From NCBI RefSeq assembly GCF_900659615.1, contig NZ_CAACUY010000052.1:1-49178 (forward strand): a stretch of 49,178 nucleotides of DNA. The letters are read 5' to 3'. Every line of letters begins with the position of its first letter. Position 1 is the first letter of the stretch. The notes under the pieces are model-generated. The model saw only the letters and a list, made by a program, of their open reading frames with translations, had not been told where the DNA came from and searched no databases. Origin of the DNA: Actinomadura fibrosa (GTDB lineage: Bacteria > Actinomycetota > Actinomycetes > Streptosporangiales > Streptosporangiaceae). Positions 21,660 through 30,427 of the stretch are shown in pieces. Both the position numbers and the translations under genes were made by a program.

Positions 21660-23927
21660 GTGGCGAACGACGCCCAGCGGGAACCTGGAGAGGCCGTCCG
21701 GCCTGCCCCTGCCGAGGACCGCGCCGCCGAACCGTCCGCCGAACCGTCCGCCGAAGCCGAGAACGCCGAGCCGGTCGCCGAGGAGGGCGAAGCCGCTGAG
21801 GTCGGCGATGGTGCGGCTGAGAAGACCGCCGAGGAGGAGCCGGAGAAGGAGTCCGCCCGCACGGCCACGACCGAGTTCCGCGTCCCCAAGGTCGCCGCGC
21901 CCTCGGACGAGCCCTCCGCTGAGGAAGGCCCGTCCGGCGAAGAGAAGGCCGCCGAGGAGGGAGAACCGACCCGGACGGATGCCGCGTCCCTGACCAGGCC
22001 CGACATCGCCATCCGCAGGAGGTCCGCCCCCACCGTCCTGGACACGCCCATGCCGGCGGACGAAGACGAATCCGCCGGGGAGCAGGCGTCCGAGGAGAGC
22101 GCGGAACGTCCTGCGCCCGACGAGTCCGGTGCCGCGCAGGATGTCCTCGCCGAGGACGCGCCGGACGACAGCGCCGCTGCCGAGGAGAGCGCCCCGGCGG
22201 AGACCGAGCCACGGGAACCCGCGAAGCCGCATGTTCCGCGGCATGCGATCCCGGAGCCGACCACGGCGGTGGACGAGCCTTCGGCCTCGCCGCGCCCTCC
22301 CGGGCCGTGGGGCGCCGCCATGCCGCAGTCCGCGGCACCGCAGCCCGCTCCTCCGCAGCCCGCACCGCCCCGGCCCGCGCCTCCGCAGGAGGGGACGCAG
22401 TATCCCGGGCCTTGGAACGTCGCGCTCCCGCAGAGCCCGCCACGCCACGCGGCCCCGCAGGCGCCCGCTCCCGCGCCGGGACAGGACCCGCCGCAGCAGC
22501 AAGTCCCTCAGCAGACGTCCTGGGACGTGGCGATGCCGCAGTCCCGGTCGTCCGGCCAATGGGCGGTCCCGTGGGACGGCGAGGCCACCGCCGGACCAGC
22601 AGCCCCCAGCCAAGCGCCCGGCCAAGCCCCCAGCCAAGCGCCCGGACAGCCCCCCGGACAGCCGCACGCTTACGGGCAGGCTCCCCAGCAGGCCCCTGCC
22701 GCCGCCGTCCCGCATGCCGCCGAGCACCGCTCCCGGCGCGGGCGGCGGACGCTGATCATCGTGGTCGCGGCGCTCGTCCTGGTGGCGGGCGTGGTGACCG
22801 GGCAGCTCGTCCGGCCCGTCCCCGATCCCAGCGTCGACCTGACGCTCGCGGCGTCCAGCCACACGTTCCAAGGGGCGGCGCCCGCGCTGCCGTGGCCGGC
22901 CCAGGGGCAGTCCACCGTGTACGTGGACGGGCTGGGCACGATGGGGTCGTCCGGAGGGGCGGCGCCGACGCCGACCGCGAGCGTCGCCAAGGTGATGACC
23001 GCGTACGTGTACCTGCGCGACCATCCGCTGCGGACGGGCGAGCCGGGCCCGGTGCTCACGGTGTCGCCGCAGGCGGCGGCGCAGATCCCGGCGCGCAAGA
23101 AGCGCGGGGAGTCGCTGCTCGGGGTGACCGCGAACCAGCGGCTGACGCAGCGCAAGGCCCTTGAGGCCATGATGATCATCTCGGCGAACGACGTCGCGCA
23201 CGAGCTGGCGCGCTGGGACGCGGGCACCGAGCAGGCGTTCGTCGCGAAGATGAACGCCGCCGCCCGGGAGCTGGGCATGACCAGCACGACCTACACGGAC
23301 CCGAGCGGGTACGACTCGCGGACGGTGAGCACGGCCGCCGACCAGGTGAAGCTGCTGCGGGCGGCCATGCAGGTGCCCGCGTTCGCGGAGGTCGTGAACA
23401 ACCGGGCGTACGTCCCGGACGACGGCGGCGCGGCGCGGCCGGGCGGGAACATCCTGCTCGGCCAGTACGGCGTGGTCGGCGGCAAGACCGGCTACACCGA
23501 CGCCGCGGGCGGCAACTTCGTGTTCGCGGCGCGCAAGCGCGTGTCGGGCGTCGCGACGCTGATCGTCGGCGCGGTGATGGGGCAGCGGTCCACGAGCGCG
23601 ATGGCCGCGGTCACGGCGGGCCAGCAGCTCGTCGCGGGTGCGGAGGGCGCGCTGACGGCCGCCACGCTGGCGCCCGCGGGCGCGACGGTGGCGCGCGTCG
23701 ACGACGGTCTCGGCGGCCGCACGCCGCTGACCGCCGCGTCCCCGGTGACGGTGGTGGGCTGGGCGGGGCTGACGGTGCCGGTCGGGGTCGAGGGCGACCC
23801 GCCGCACCAGGGCGACTCCGGCGAGCAGGTCGGCGCCGTCAAGGCGGGCGCCGCGCGGATCCCGCTGAAGCTCGCCCGGCCGCTGGACGAACCGTCTCCG
23901 CTCAAACGCCTGATCCGCCTCGGCTGA
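21660..23927 (+). CDS. D-alanyl-D-alanine carboxypeptidase (S11/PBP5-like) with long disordered cytoplasmic tail
   Basis: 755 residues, about twice a usual S11 enzyme. Residues 1-360 are low-complexity: first Glu/Ala-rich, then Pro/Gln-rich, with three copies of a W-x-x-A-x-PQS motif. A single membrane helix lies at ~363-385. The periplasmic peptidase follows, with SVAK (Ser441-Lys444), SAN (508-510) and KTG (609-611) all intact. It trims the D-Ala from peptidoglycan stem peptides. The GTG is chosen because GAGGAGG lies 9 bases upstream; an ATG at 21588 is also in frame. The tail could be a scaffold or phosphorylation platform. Confidence 0.88.
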   Translation: MANDAQREPGEAVRPAPAEDRAAEPSAEPSAEAENAEPVAEEGEAAEVGDGAAEKTAEEEPEKESARTATTEFRVPKVAAPSDEPSAEEGPSGEEKAAEEGEPTRTDAASLTRPDIAIRRRSAPTVLDTPMPADEDESAGEQASEESAERPAPDESGAAQDVLAEDAPDDSAAAEESAPAETEPREPAKPHVPRHAIPEPTTAVDEPSASPRPPGPWGAAMPQSAAPQPAPPQPAPPRPAPPQEGTQYPGPWNVALPQSPPRHAAPQAPAPAPGQDPPQQQVPQQTSWDVAMPQSRSSGQWAVPWDGEATAGPAAPSQAPGQAPSQAPGQPPGQPHAYGQAPQQAPAAAVPHAAEHRSRRGRRTLIIVVAALVLVAGVVTGQLVRPVPDPSVDLTLAASSHTFQGAAPALPWPAQGQSTVYVDGLGTMGSSGGAAPTPTASVAKVMTAYVYLRDHPLRTGEPGPVLTVSPQAAAQIPARKKRGESLLGVTANQRLTQRKALEAMMIISANDVAHELARWDAGTEQAFVAKMNAAARELGMTSTTYTDPSGYDSRTVSTAADQVKLLRAAMQVPAFAEVVNNRAYVPDDGGAARPGGNILLGQYGVVGGKTGYTDAAGGNFVFAARKRVSGVATLIVGAVMGQRSTSAMAAVTAGQQLVAGAEGALTAATLAPAGATVARVDDGLGGRTPLTAASPVTVVGWAGLTVPVGVEGDPPHQGDSGEQVGAVKAGAARIPLKLARPLDEPSPLKRLIRLG

Positions 23928-23946
23928 GAGCCTGCGGCCCTGAAGC

Positions 23947-25428
23947 TCAGGCTCGGCCCGAATACAAGACCGACAGGAAGCGGATGAGGAGGTCCTCGCG
24001 GGTGGCGGGTGGCAGCGCGTCCAGGATGGTGTTGACCATGGCCATCTCCGGGTCGCCGGCCCCCGTGGTCAGGTCGACGCCGACCGCGGACAGCAGGCCC
24101 GCGAACCCCGCGTCGTCGAGGTCGTCGAGGTCGAGGGCGGCGAGCGCGTCGACGAGGTCCGCCGGGACGTCGGGCGGCCCGGCGGCGCGCGCGGCCTTCG
24201 CGGCGTCCTCCAGCGCTTCCAGCAGCGCGCCGACGTCGCTGACGCCGGTCAGGGTGAAGTGCAGGTTCGCGGGGATGCCGCGGTAGGACAGCTGCGGCTG
24301 GAAGTACCAGCCGCGCGCCCTGGCCTCGTCGGAGATCACGAAGACGTCCAGCGCCGGGTCGTCGGACGTCACGGCGACGAGCGGGACGGCGGGCTCGCCG
24401 AGGACGCGGAGCCCGGGGATCGCGGCGGCGCCCGCCGCGAGCCGGTCGGCGGCGGCCATGGCGGTCGCGGCGAGGTCGCGGTAGCCGCGCGCGCCGAGGG
24501 CGTTCAGCGTGGCCCACGCGGCGCCGAGCGGTCCCGCGCTCTTGCTGCTCTGTACCCCGGCGTTGATGACGGTGTAGCCGGGCCAGGCGGCGGACGCGAA
24601 GTAGGCGTGGCGGCGGAGCGCCTCGTCCGCGAAGAGGACGACGGAGGCGCCCTTCGGCGCGTACCCGTACTTGTGGAGGTCGCACGACAGCGAGGTGACG
24701 CCGGGCACCGACAGGTCGAACGGCGGGACGGGCCGGCCGAGGTCGCGGAGCCACGGCAGGACCCAGCCGCCGACGCACGCGTCCACGTGGCAGGGGACGC
24801 CGGCGGACGCGGCGGCCGCGGCGATCTCCTCGACCGGGTCCATGACGCCCTGCGGGTAGGACGGCGCGGACGCGACGACCAGCACGGTCCGGGACGTGAT
24901 CGCGGCGGCGGCCGCCGCGGGGACGGCGCGGAAGGCGTCGTCCACCGGGACGGCGACGACGTCCATCCCCAGGTAGTGGGCGGCCTTGTGGAAGGCGGGG
25001 TGCGCGGTGACGGGCACGACGATCTCGGGGCGGCCGTCGACCGGGCGGGCGTCCCGCGCCGCCTTGACCGCCAGCATGATCGACTCGGTGCCGCCGCTGC
25101 TGAAGATGCCGGGGGTGCCGGGGCCGCCGCCGAGCCGCTCCGCGACCGCGCCGACGACCTGCCGCTCCAGCGCGACGATGCTGGGGAACGCGGTCGGGTC
25201 GAGGCAGTTGACCTCCAGCATCCGCAGGTAGGCGGCCGCGGCGAGGTCGTGGACGGCGTCGCGTCCGGTGTCGTAGACGTAGGCGGTGACCTGGCCGCCG
25301 CGGACCGGCAGGTCGGCGCCGCGGAGCCGGTCGAGCTCGTCGAGCAGCCCGGCGGCGGCGCGCCCGTCCTCCGGCAGCGCCCCTCCGGCGGGCGCGGTGC
25401 CGGGTGGGGAGGCGGGGTCAGGCGACAT
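23947..25428 (-). CDS. PLP-dependent lyase, sphingosine-1-phosphate-lyase-like
   Basis: 493 residues. A group-II decarboxylase/S1P-lyase fold: YVYDTGRDAVHDLAAAAYLR, SSGGTESIMLAVKAARDA, TAHPAFHKAAHYLGMDVV, VASAPSYPQGVMDPVEEIA, HVDACVGGW (Asp216) and the PLP lysine in SCDLHKYGYAPKGAS (Lys253). The HKYGYAPKG block is that of sphingosine-phosphate lyases rather than glutamate decarboxylases. The last ~80 residues are an Ala/Asp-rich extension. It overlaps the transporter by 11 bases and so is translationally coupled. Expected reaction: PLP-dependent C-C cleavage or decarboxylation of an amino-alcohol phosphate or amino acid; the substrate is not proven. Confidence 0.8.
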   Translation of the reverse strand: MSPDPASPPGTAPAGGALPEDGRAAAGLLDELDRLRGADLPVRGGQVTAYVYDTGRDAVHDLAAAAYLRMLEVNCLDPTAFPSIVALERQVVGAVAERLGGGPGTPGIFSSGGTESIMLAVKAARDARPVDGRPEIVVPVTAHPAFHKAAHYLGMDVVAVPVDDAFRAVPAAAAAAITSRTVLVVASAPSYPQGVMDPVEEIAAAAASAGVPCHVDACVGGWVLPWLRDLGRPVPPFDLSVPGVTSLSCDLHKYGYAPKGASVVLFADEALRRHAYFASAAWPGYTVINAGVQSSKSAGPLGAAWATLNALGARGYRDLAATAMAAADRLAAGAAAIPGLRVLGEPAVPLVAVTSDDPALDVFVISDEARARGWYFQPQLSYRGIPANLHFTLTGVSDVGALLEALEDAAKAARAAGPPDVPADLVDALAALDLDDLDDAGFAGLLSAVGVDLTTGAGDPEMAMVNTILDALPPATREDLLIRFLSVLYSGRA

Positions 25429-26770
25429 GGCTGCGGGGCTCCTCGGTGCGTCGGTGGGCGGCGGCGAGCCGGCGGTAGGCCAGCAGCAGAGGCACGCTGA
25501 GCAGGAGCAGCAGCGCGGGGACGAGCGTGAAGCCGGCGGTCAGCCCGGCGAGGGCCGAGTCCGGCTGCGGCGCGGGCGCGTCGGTGTCGAGGTCGGTCGA
25601 GTGGAACGAGGTCAGCGCGAGGATCGCGGCGAACACGCCGGGGCCGAGCGCCAGCGCGCCGGTCTCGGCGGCGGTGAAGATCCCGGTGAAGGCGCCGGAC
25701 TGGGCGTGGCCCGTCCGCCCGGTGTCGGCGTGCACGACCTCGGGCAGCAGCGCCAGCGAGATGAGCTGGACGGCCGCGTAGCAGATCCCGATCAGCACGG
25801 TGATCGCCAGCGCCGGGCCGGTGGCGCCCGCCGTGATCACCGGGTGCAGCGCGGCGCTCGCGGCGGCGAAGACGACGGTGGCGCCGACGTAGCAGCGGAC
25901 GTCGCCGTACCGGCGGGCCAGCACGCGCCAGGCGGGGACGGCGACCGCGCTCGTCCCGACCATGCAGACGAACATCGCGGAGGTGAGCCGGTAGTCGCCG
26001 AGCCGGTAGGTCGCCACGTAGGGGGCGCCCGCGAGCATGACGCCGAGCGCGAGGGTCTGCGCGCTGGCCGCGCCGACGAGCGCGAAGAACGGCCGGTTGC
26101 CGCGGGCGGCGCGCAGTGCGGCGGCCAGCCCGAGCGGCCGGGGGCCGGGCCGGGACGCGATCCAGCGGCTGGACAGCGCGCCGCACACCATCGCGGCGCC
26201 CATGAGCGTGCCGACGACGGCGCCCATGAGGGCGTGCCCGGCCCGGCCGCCGCCCGCGGAGTCCGACAGGGCGGGCGCGACGCCGCCCGCGACGAGGATG
26301 CCCACGGTCAGGCAGACGACCCGCCAGGCCATCGCCCGGCTCCGCTCGGCGGGCCGGTCGGAGATCTCGGCGGGCAGCGCCACGTACGGGACCTGGAAGC
26401 ACGCGAACGCGCTCGCGGCGAGCAGGAACATGATCCCGGCCCAGGCCGCCGCGAACCCCGGGGAGTCCACCGGCACCGCGAAGATCGCGGCGAACAGCAC
26501 GGGCAGGGTCAGCGCGCCCGCGAGCAGCAGCCGGGTGCGGCGGCCGGTCCGGATGGCCTCGCGGTCGCTGGCGGCGCCGACGACCGGGTTGAGCAGCACG
26601 TCCCACGCCTTCGGAATGACGAGGACGGCGCCGGCGATCGCGGCCGACACGCCGAGCACGTCGGTCAGGTAGTACAGGAGCAGCAGCCCGGGGACGGCGG
26701 AGAAGATCCCCGTGCCGACCGAGCCGATCCCGTAGCCGAGCAGCCGCCGCCGCGGCAGCGCCGCCGTCAC
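25418..26770 (-). CDS. MFS transporter, GPH (MelB-like) family
   Basis: 450 residues with about twelve membrane segments. The N-terminus LLGYGIGSVGTGIFSAVPGL and the loop IPKAWDVLLNPVVGAASDRE match the glycoside-pentoside-hexuronide cation symporters, including the conserved Asp. The C-terminus is a His/Arg/Glu-rich tail. The middle gene of a three-gene operon; its start overlaps the TetR stop (ATGA) and its end overlaps the lyase start. It probably imports the substrate of the lyase. Confidence 0.85.
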   Translation of the reverse strand: MTAALPRRRLLGYGIGSVGTGIFSAVPGLLLLYYLTDVLGVSAAIAGAVLVIPKAWDVLLNPVVGAASDREAIRTGRRTRLLLAGALTLPVLFAAIFAVPVDSPGFAAAWAGIMFLLAASAFACFQVPYVALPAEISDRPAERSRAMAWRVVCLTVGILVAGGVAPALSDSAGGGRAGHALMGAVVGTLMGAAMVCGALSSRWIASRPGPRPLGLAAALRAARGNRPFFALVGAASAQTLALGVMLAGAPYVATYRLGDYRLTSAMFVCMVGTSAVAVPAWRVLARRYGDVRCYVGATVVFAAASAALHPVITAGATGPALAITVLIGICYAAVQLISLALLPEVVHADTGRTGHAQSGAFTGIFTAAETGALALGPGVFAAILALTSFHSTDLDTDAPAPQPDSALAGLTAGFTLVPALLLLLSVPLLLAYRRLAAAHRRTEEPRSHVA

Positions 26771-27387
26771 CGCGCGTCCTCAGTGGGCAGGCGCAGGGCC
26801 GCCGTGACCAGGCGGTGCAGGTGGGCGCGGAAGCGGGCGAGCTCCCGGGGGTCGTCCATGCCGCGGCGGCGCCCCTCCCCGTCGAGGACGCCGCCGCGCC
26901 CGAAGCCGTGCGTGCACCAGATGACGGTCCAGGCGACGTACTCGACGTCGACGTCGTCGTCCACGACGGGGCTGACGGCCTCGGTGACCATCCTCATCAG
27001 CGGCCGGACGTAGGAGTTCTCCAGGTGGGCGACGTCGGCGGCGTCCGACAGCCAGCGGTGCATCCAGAGGGCGGGGATCTCGGGGTGCTCGGCGCAGAAG
27101 TCGACGTAGCGGTCGAGGAGGCGCCGCACCCCGTCCGCCGTGGCGCGGCCCGGTTCGGCGAACGCCTCGCGGAGCGCGGCCTCAAGCGCGGCGCGTTCCT
27201 GCTGGTGGGCGCGTTCCATGACGGCCAGGTAGAGGTCGCGTTTGCCGCCGACGTGGTAGGCCACGGTCGCGATGTTGAGCCCGGCGGCCTCGGCGATGAG
27301 CCGGGTGGAGGTCCCGTCGTAGCCGAGGGCCGCGAACAGCCGGGTGGCCACGTCCAGGATGCGGCCCCGGCCGGAGTCGCTCGTCAT
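26767..27387 (-). CDS. TetR family regulator of the GPH-lyase operon
   Basis: 206 residues. An N-terminal TetR HTH (ILDVATRLFAALGYDGTSTR, IAEAAGLNIATVAYHVGGKR DLYLAV with the usual Y-H) is followed by a helical ligand domain. The ATG lies 7 bases after a -10 element, so the mRNA is probably leaderless; a GTG three codons upstream overlaps that region. It is co-transcribed with the transporter and lyase genes and should repress its own operon, with the substrate as inducer. Confidence 0.88.
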   Translation of the reverse strand: MTSDSGRGRILDVATRLFAALGYDGTSTRLIAEAAGLNIATVAYHVGGKRDLYLAVMERAHQQERAALEAALREAFAEPGRATADGVRRLLDRYVDFCAEHPEIPALWMHRWLSDAADVAHLENSYVRPLMRMVTEAVSPVVDDDVDVEYVAWTVIWCTHGFGRGGVLDGEGRRRGMDDPRELARFRAHLHRLVTAALRLPTEDAR

Positions 27388-27394
27388 GCCGATC

Positions 27395-27432
27395 ACCGTA
27401 GGGGCCCGGCCCGCACCCGGTCAATCGCTTGA
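27395..27432 (-). promoter_or_regulatory. Leaderless promoter of the TetR operon, with palindrome
   Basis: On the minus strand -35 TTGACC (27424-27419), 18-base spacer, -10 TACGGT (27400-27395), then 7 bases to the ATG. The palindrome TCAAGCGATTGA (27432-27421) overlaps the -35 and is a possible TetR operator. Confidence 0.6.
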
Positions 27433-27446
27433 TGGAGACCCGGGGG

Positions 27447-28739
27447 TCAGTGCGGATCGGCCCCGGCGAGGGCCGCCTCCTGGGAGCCGCGGCGCGGCCC
27501 GTCGAGCGGGACCACGTCGGCCGGGTGCGGGAGGGCGTCGGCGGGCGAGGTGAGCCAGACGGTCAGCACCATCTCCATCTCCAGCCGCGCCTCCGGCTCG
27601 TACAGCCGGTCGCCGAACAGCTCTTCGAGCTGGTGCAGCCGGTACCGGACGGTCTGCGGGTGGACGTGCAGCCGGTTCGCGACCTCGGTGGCGTTGAAGC
27701 CGTTCTGGAGGCACGCCAGCAGCGTCCGCATGAGCCGCTCGCGGTGCCGCGGCCGGACGCCGCGCAGCGGCGCGAGGCGCAGGTCGGCGACCGCGCGCAC
27801 CAGCTCCTCGTCCTTGAACACGACGAGCGCGGGCATGTGGTCGGCGCAACGGATCAGCCGGTCGGACGGCAGGATGCCGCGGCGGGCGAGCGGCAGCGCC
27901 TCGCGGGCCCAGCGCAGCGACTTGGCCGCGTCCTCGGTGCGGACGGTCGGGCCGAGCGCGGCGACCCAGTCGCGCAGCGCCGACTCCAGCATCCGGCCGC
28001 GGCCGGGCCCCTCGGGGTCGGGCACGACGAGGCAGGGCTCGCGGCGGTTGACGTCGGCGAGCACGTCCGGCGGCAGGGACGGGTGCGAGAACGGCTGCCG
28101 GCCCCGCTCGTACAGGACGACGGCGGCGACCGTCCGCGGGACGCGCCACTGGGCGAGCCGGGCGAGGTCGGCGATCGCCTGCGGCGCGGCGGGCGGCTCG
28201 GCGAGCAGGAGGTCCAGCAGCCGGCGGCGGCGGTGCTCCAGCTCGCCCGCCTCCTGCTCGCGGGCCTTGGTGTAGCCGTCGGTGGCGGCGCGGGCGATCT
28301 CGTCCAGGAACGCGAAGATCGCCTCGGCGATGCTGGCGAGGGTGCGGCGGGAGATGTTGTAGCGCTCGGACTCGGCGGCCAGCCGCCGCCACGCGACCCG
28401 GGCGCCGAGCCGCAGCGAGGTCTGGAGGACGTCCAGGTTGCGCCCCTCGCGGGCCTCCGCCCAGCCGATCTCGCGGTAGACGGCGGTGACGGAGTCCCAC
28501 GAGCTCTCGGGGTCCATGATGAGGTCGACGAACTGGCGCAGCGCGCCCTCGACGGCGAGCCGGACGAGCCGCGCGTACTCCTCGTCCTGCGGCCGGGCGT
28601 ACTCGGGGATCCCGGCGAGGATCTCCTCGATCATCTCCTCGGCGAGGGCCTCCAGGTGGGGCCGGAACATCTCGGACAGCTCGGTGGGGACGCCGGCCCA
28701 GGGCTTCAAGGGTGAGCGCTCCTCCATGGACGTGGTCAC
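27447..28739 (-). CDS. PucR family transcriptional regulator
   Basis: About 430 residues. A helical N-terminal half (MFRPHLEALAEEMIEEILAG, ERYNISRRTLASIAEAIFAF) and a central region (TVAAVVLYERGRQ) lead to the C-terminal PucR HTH: LMRTLLACLQNGFNATEVAN, RLHVHPQTVRYRLHQLEELF. The start is uncertain: the GTG at 28739 has GGAGG 10 bases upstream; an ATG at 28727 is also possible. Such regulators sense small molecules and often control purine, amino-acid or secondary metabolism. It lies upstream of the TetR operon but has its own promoter. Confidence 0.85.
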   Translation of the reverse strand: MTTSMEERSPLKPWAGVPTELSEMFRPHLEALAEEMIEEILAGIPEYARPQDEEYARLVRLAVEGALRQFVDLIMDPESSWDSVTAVYREIGWAEAREGRNLDVLQTSLRLGARVAWRRLAAESERYNISRRTLASIAEAIFAFLDEIARAATDGYTKAREQEAGELEHRRRRLLDLLLAEPPAAPQAIADLARLAQWRVPRTVAAVVLYERGRQPFSHPSLPPDVLADVNRREPCLVVPDPEGPGRGRMLESALRDWVAALGPTVRTEDAAKSLRWAREALPLARRGILPSDRLIRCADHMPALVVFKDEELVRAVADLRLAPLRGVRPRHRERLMRTLLACLQNGFNATEVANRLHVHPQTVRYRLHQLEELFGDRLYEPEARLEMEMVLTVWLTSPADALPHPADVVPLDGPRRGSQEAALAGADPH

Positions 28740-28939
28740 CGTTCTCGCACCTCCCGCCTCCCCTCCGGAACCGGGGACTCCTCGGAAGCTACCCAGCGGG
28801 CGCCGGGCGGGCTGCACGAACGGCGACGCATTGCGCGGGTGCCGTTATAAGCGGAATGACAATCCGGCCCGGCCGCATACCCGGCCGGGCCCACGTGTCC
28901 CCACGTCACGTCCCGGGCGGCCCTCCGGGCGCGGGCGGG

Positions 28940-29569
28940 TCATGTGCGGCGGGCGGAGGGTCCGGCGAACAGGGCGGCGGCGCCGAGCCCGAGGTAGACG
29001 GCGCCGGTCGCGTACCGCTGGCGGCGGCGGAACACCGGGCGGGCGCGCAGCCACGCGCCGATCGAGCCCGCCGCGACCGCGTACACGAGGTCGCTGGCCG
29101 TGCCGATGAGCGTGAGCACGATCCCCATCACCGCGATCTGGAGCGGGACGGCGCCCGCGTCCTGGTCCACGAACTGCGGGATGAAGGCGAGGAAGAACAG
29201 CACGACCTTCGGGTTGAGGACGTTCACCAGGACGCCGTCGAGGTAGACGCGGCGCAGCGGGCGCGGCGCGAGCGCGGGCGCGTCGTCGCCGTCGCCGCCG
29301 CGCAGCGTCCGGTAGGCGAGGACGACGAGGTAGGCGGCGCCCGCGTAGCGCAGCACCCCGAACGCGGTGGCGGACGCGGCGACGAGCGCGGACAGCCCGG
29401 CGGCGGCGAGCGCGACGTGCACGAGCGTGCCGGTCTCGACGCCGAGCGCGGACGCGATCCCGGCGCGCCGCCCCTCGCCGATGCTGCGCGTGGTGATGTA
29501 CAGGTGGTTGGGCCCCGGGATGGCGACGAGCGTCAGCGACGCCAGCAGGAACAGCAGCGGATTCGTCAC
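28940..29569 (-). CDS. LysE/RhtB family amino-acid exporter
   Basis: 209 residues with five to six membrane segments. The family signature is VAIPGPNHLYITTRSIGEGR, followed by AGIASALGVETGTLVHVALA and VLNPKVVLFFLAFIPQFVD. The GTG at 29569 is chosen because a -10-like TAGCGT ends 8 bases upstream (leaderless); a GTG at 29578 lies inside that element. It exports amino acids or related amines. A 9-bp inverted repeat precedes it. Confidence 0.88.
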   Translation of the reverse strand: MTNPLLFLLASLTLVAIPGPNHLYITTRSIGEGRRAGIASALGVETGTLVHVALAAAGLSALVAASATAFGVLRYAGAAYLVVLAYRTLRGGDGDDAPALAPRPLRRVYLDGVLVNVLNPKVVLFFLAFIPQFVDQDAGAVPLQIAVMGIVLTLIGTASDLVYAVAAGSIGAWLRARPVFRRRQRYATGAVYLGLGAAALFAGPSARRT

Positions 29570-29586
29570 TTCCGCCACGCTACGGA

Positions 29587-29616
29587 CCGATTGGCCCGGA
29601 TCGCAGAGCCAATCGG
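29587..29616. promoter_or_regulatory. 9+12+9 inverted repeat before the LysE gene
   Basis: CCGATTGGC and GCCAATCGG are perfect 9-base arms with a 12-base gap, 18-47 bases before the exporter start and 39 bases after the TetR stop (both genes on the minus strand). It could be an operator over the -35 region or the terminator of the TetR gene; no T-run follows. Confidence 0.5.
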
Positions 29617-29655
29617 ATCTTGGCGGCCAGGACCATTCGCGGCCGCCCGGCCGGG

Positions 29656-30264
29656 TCAGGCCCGGGTGCCGCCGAGGGCCCCGTCCAGGACGAGGCGGCC
29701 GGACGTGCGGACCACCCCGGCGACCTCGTCGACCGGGCGGCGCAGCGAGGTGAGGCTGACGAGCGCCGCGAGCAGGATGTGGCCGAGGACGACCTCGACC
29801 TCGTCGCGCTCGGGCACCGGGTCGCCGATCGCCGCCGACAGCCGGTCGCGCACGAACAGGAACAGCACGGTGCGGGCGTCGTCGACGCTGGAGTCGTCCG
29901 AGGTCACCGCCTGGATGATGGCCGAGGTGAGGGTCAGCTCCTCGGCCGCGACGCGCACGATCCGCTCCAGCAGCGCGGTGAGCCGCTCGACCGGGGTGTC
30001 GCCGACGGCGAGCGCGTCGATGTCGTGGGTGATGCGGTGCGCCCAGGTCGCCGCCACCTCGGTGAGCAGGTGGTCCTTGGTGGCGAAGTAGCGGTAGACG
30101 GTGGCGCGGGCGACGCCCGCGCGGTCGGCCACGTCGTGCATGGTGACGGCCGCGTAGCCGCCCTGGAGCGCGAGGTCCCGGGCGGCGTCGATCAGCCGCT
30201 CGCGCCGGGCCTGCTGGTCCTTCGTCAGCGTCCGCGTGACGGTGAAACGGACGTCGCCGCTCAA
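29656..30264 (-). CDS. TetR family transcriptional regulator
   Basis: About 202 residues. The N-terminal HTH is LIDAARDLALQGGYAAVTMH, DVADRAGVARATVYRYFATK; a helical ligand-binding domain follows. The TTG at 30264 is the only start near the ribosome site AAGGAGG (4 bases away); the open frame upstream runs antisense through the SDR gene. It is divergent from the SDR-P450 pair by 163 bases and is the obvious candidate regulator for it. Confidence 0.85.
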   Translation of the reverse strand: MSGDVRFTVTRTLTKDQQARRERLIDAARDLALQGGYAAVTMHDVADRAGVARATVYRYFATKDHLLTEVAATWAHRITHDIDALAVGDTPVERLTALLERIVRVAAEELTLTSAIIQAVTSDDSSVDDARTVLFLFVRDRLSAAIGDPVPERDEVEVVLGHILLAALVSLTSLRRPVDEVAGVVRTSGRLVLDGALGGTRA

Positions 30265-30427
30265 AGCGCCTCCTTCGTGGCCGTCCCCCATTCTCCCGCA
30301 CTCCCGGCCGTCCGGCACCGTACCGCGGAAGCTCGCCCCACCTGGCCACGATCCCGGATCGGCACCTATCGCTTGCTTGGGTAGCGACGTTAGTCTGGAC
30401 CCTAGTCCCACCCCGAGGAGCCCACGG

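Noticed and set aside
21585..23807. 740-codon minus-strand frame opposite the D,D-carboxypeptidase
   Set aside because: No recognisable domain, and the plus strand has SxxK, SAN and KTG in order.
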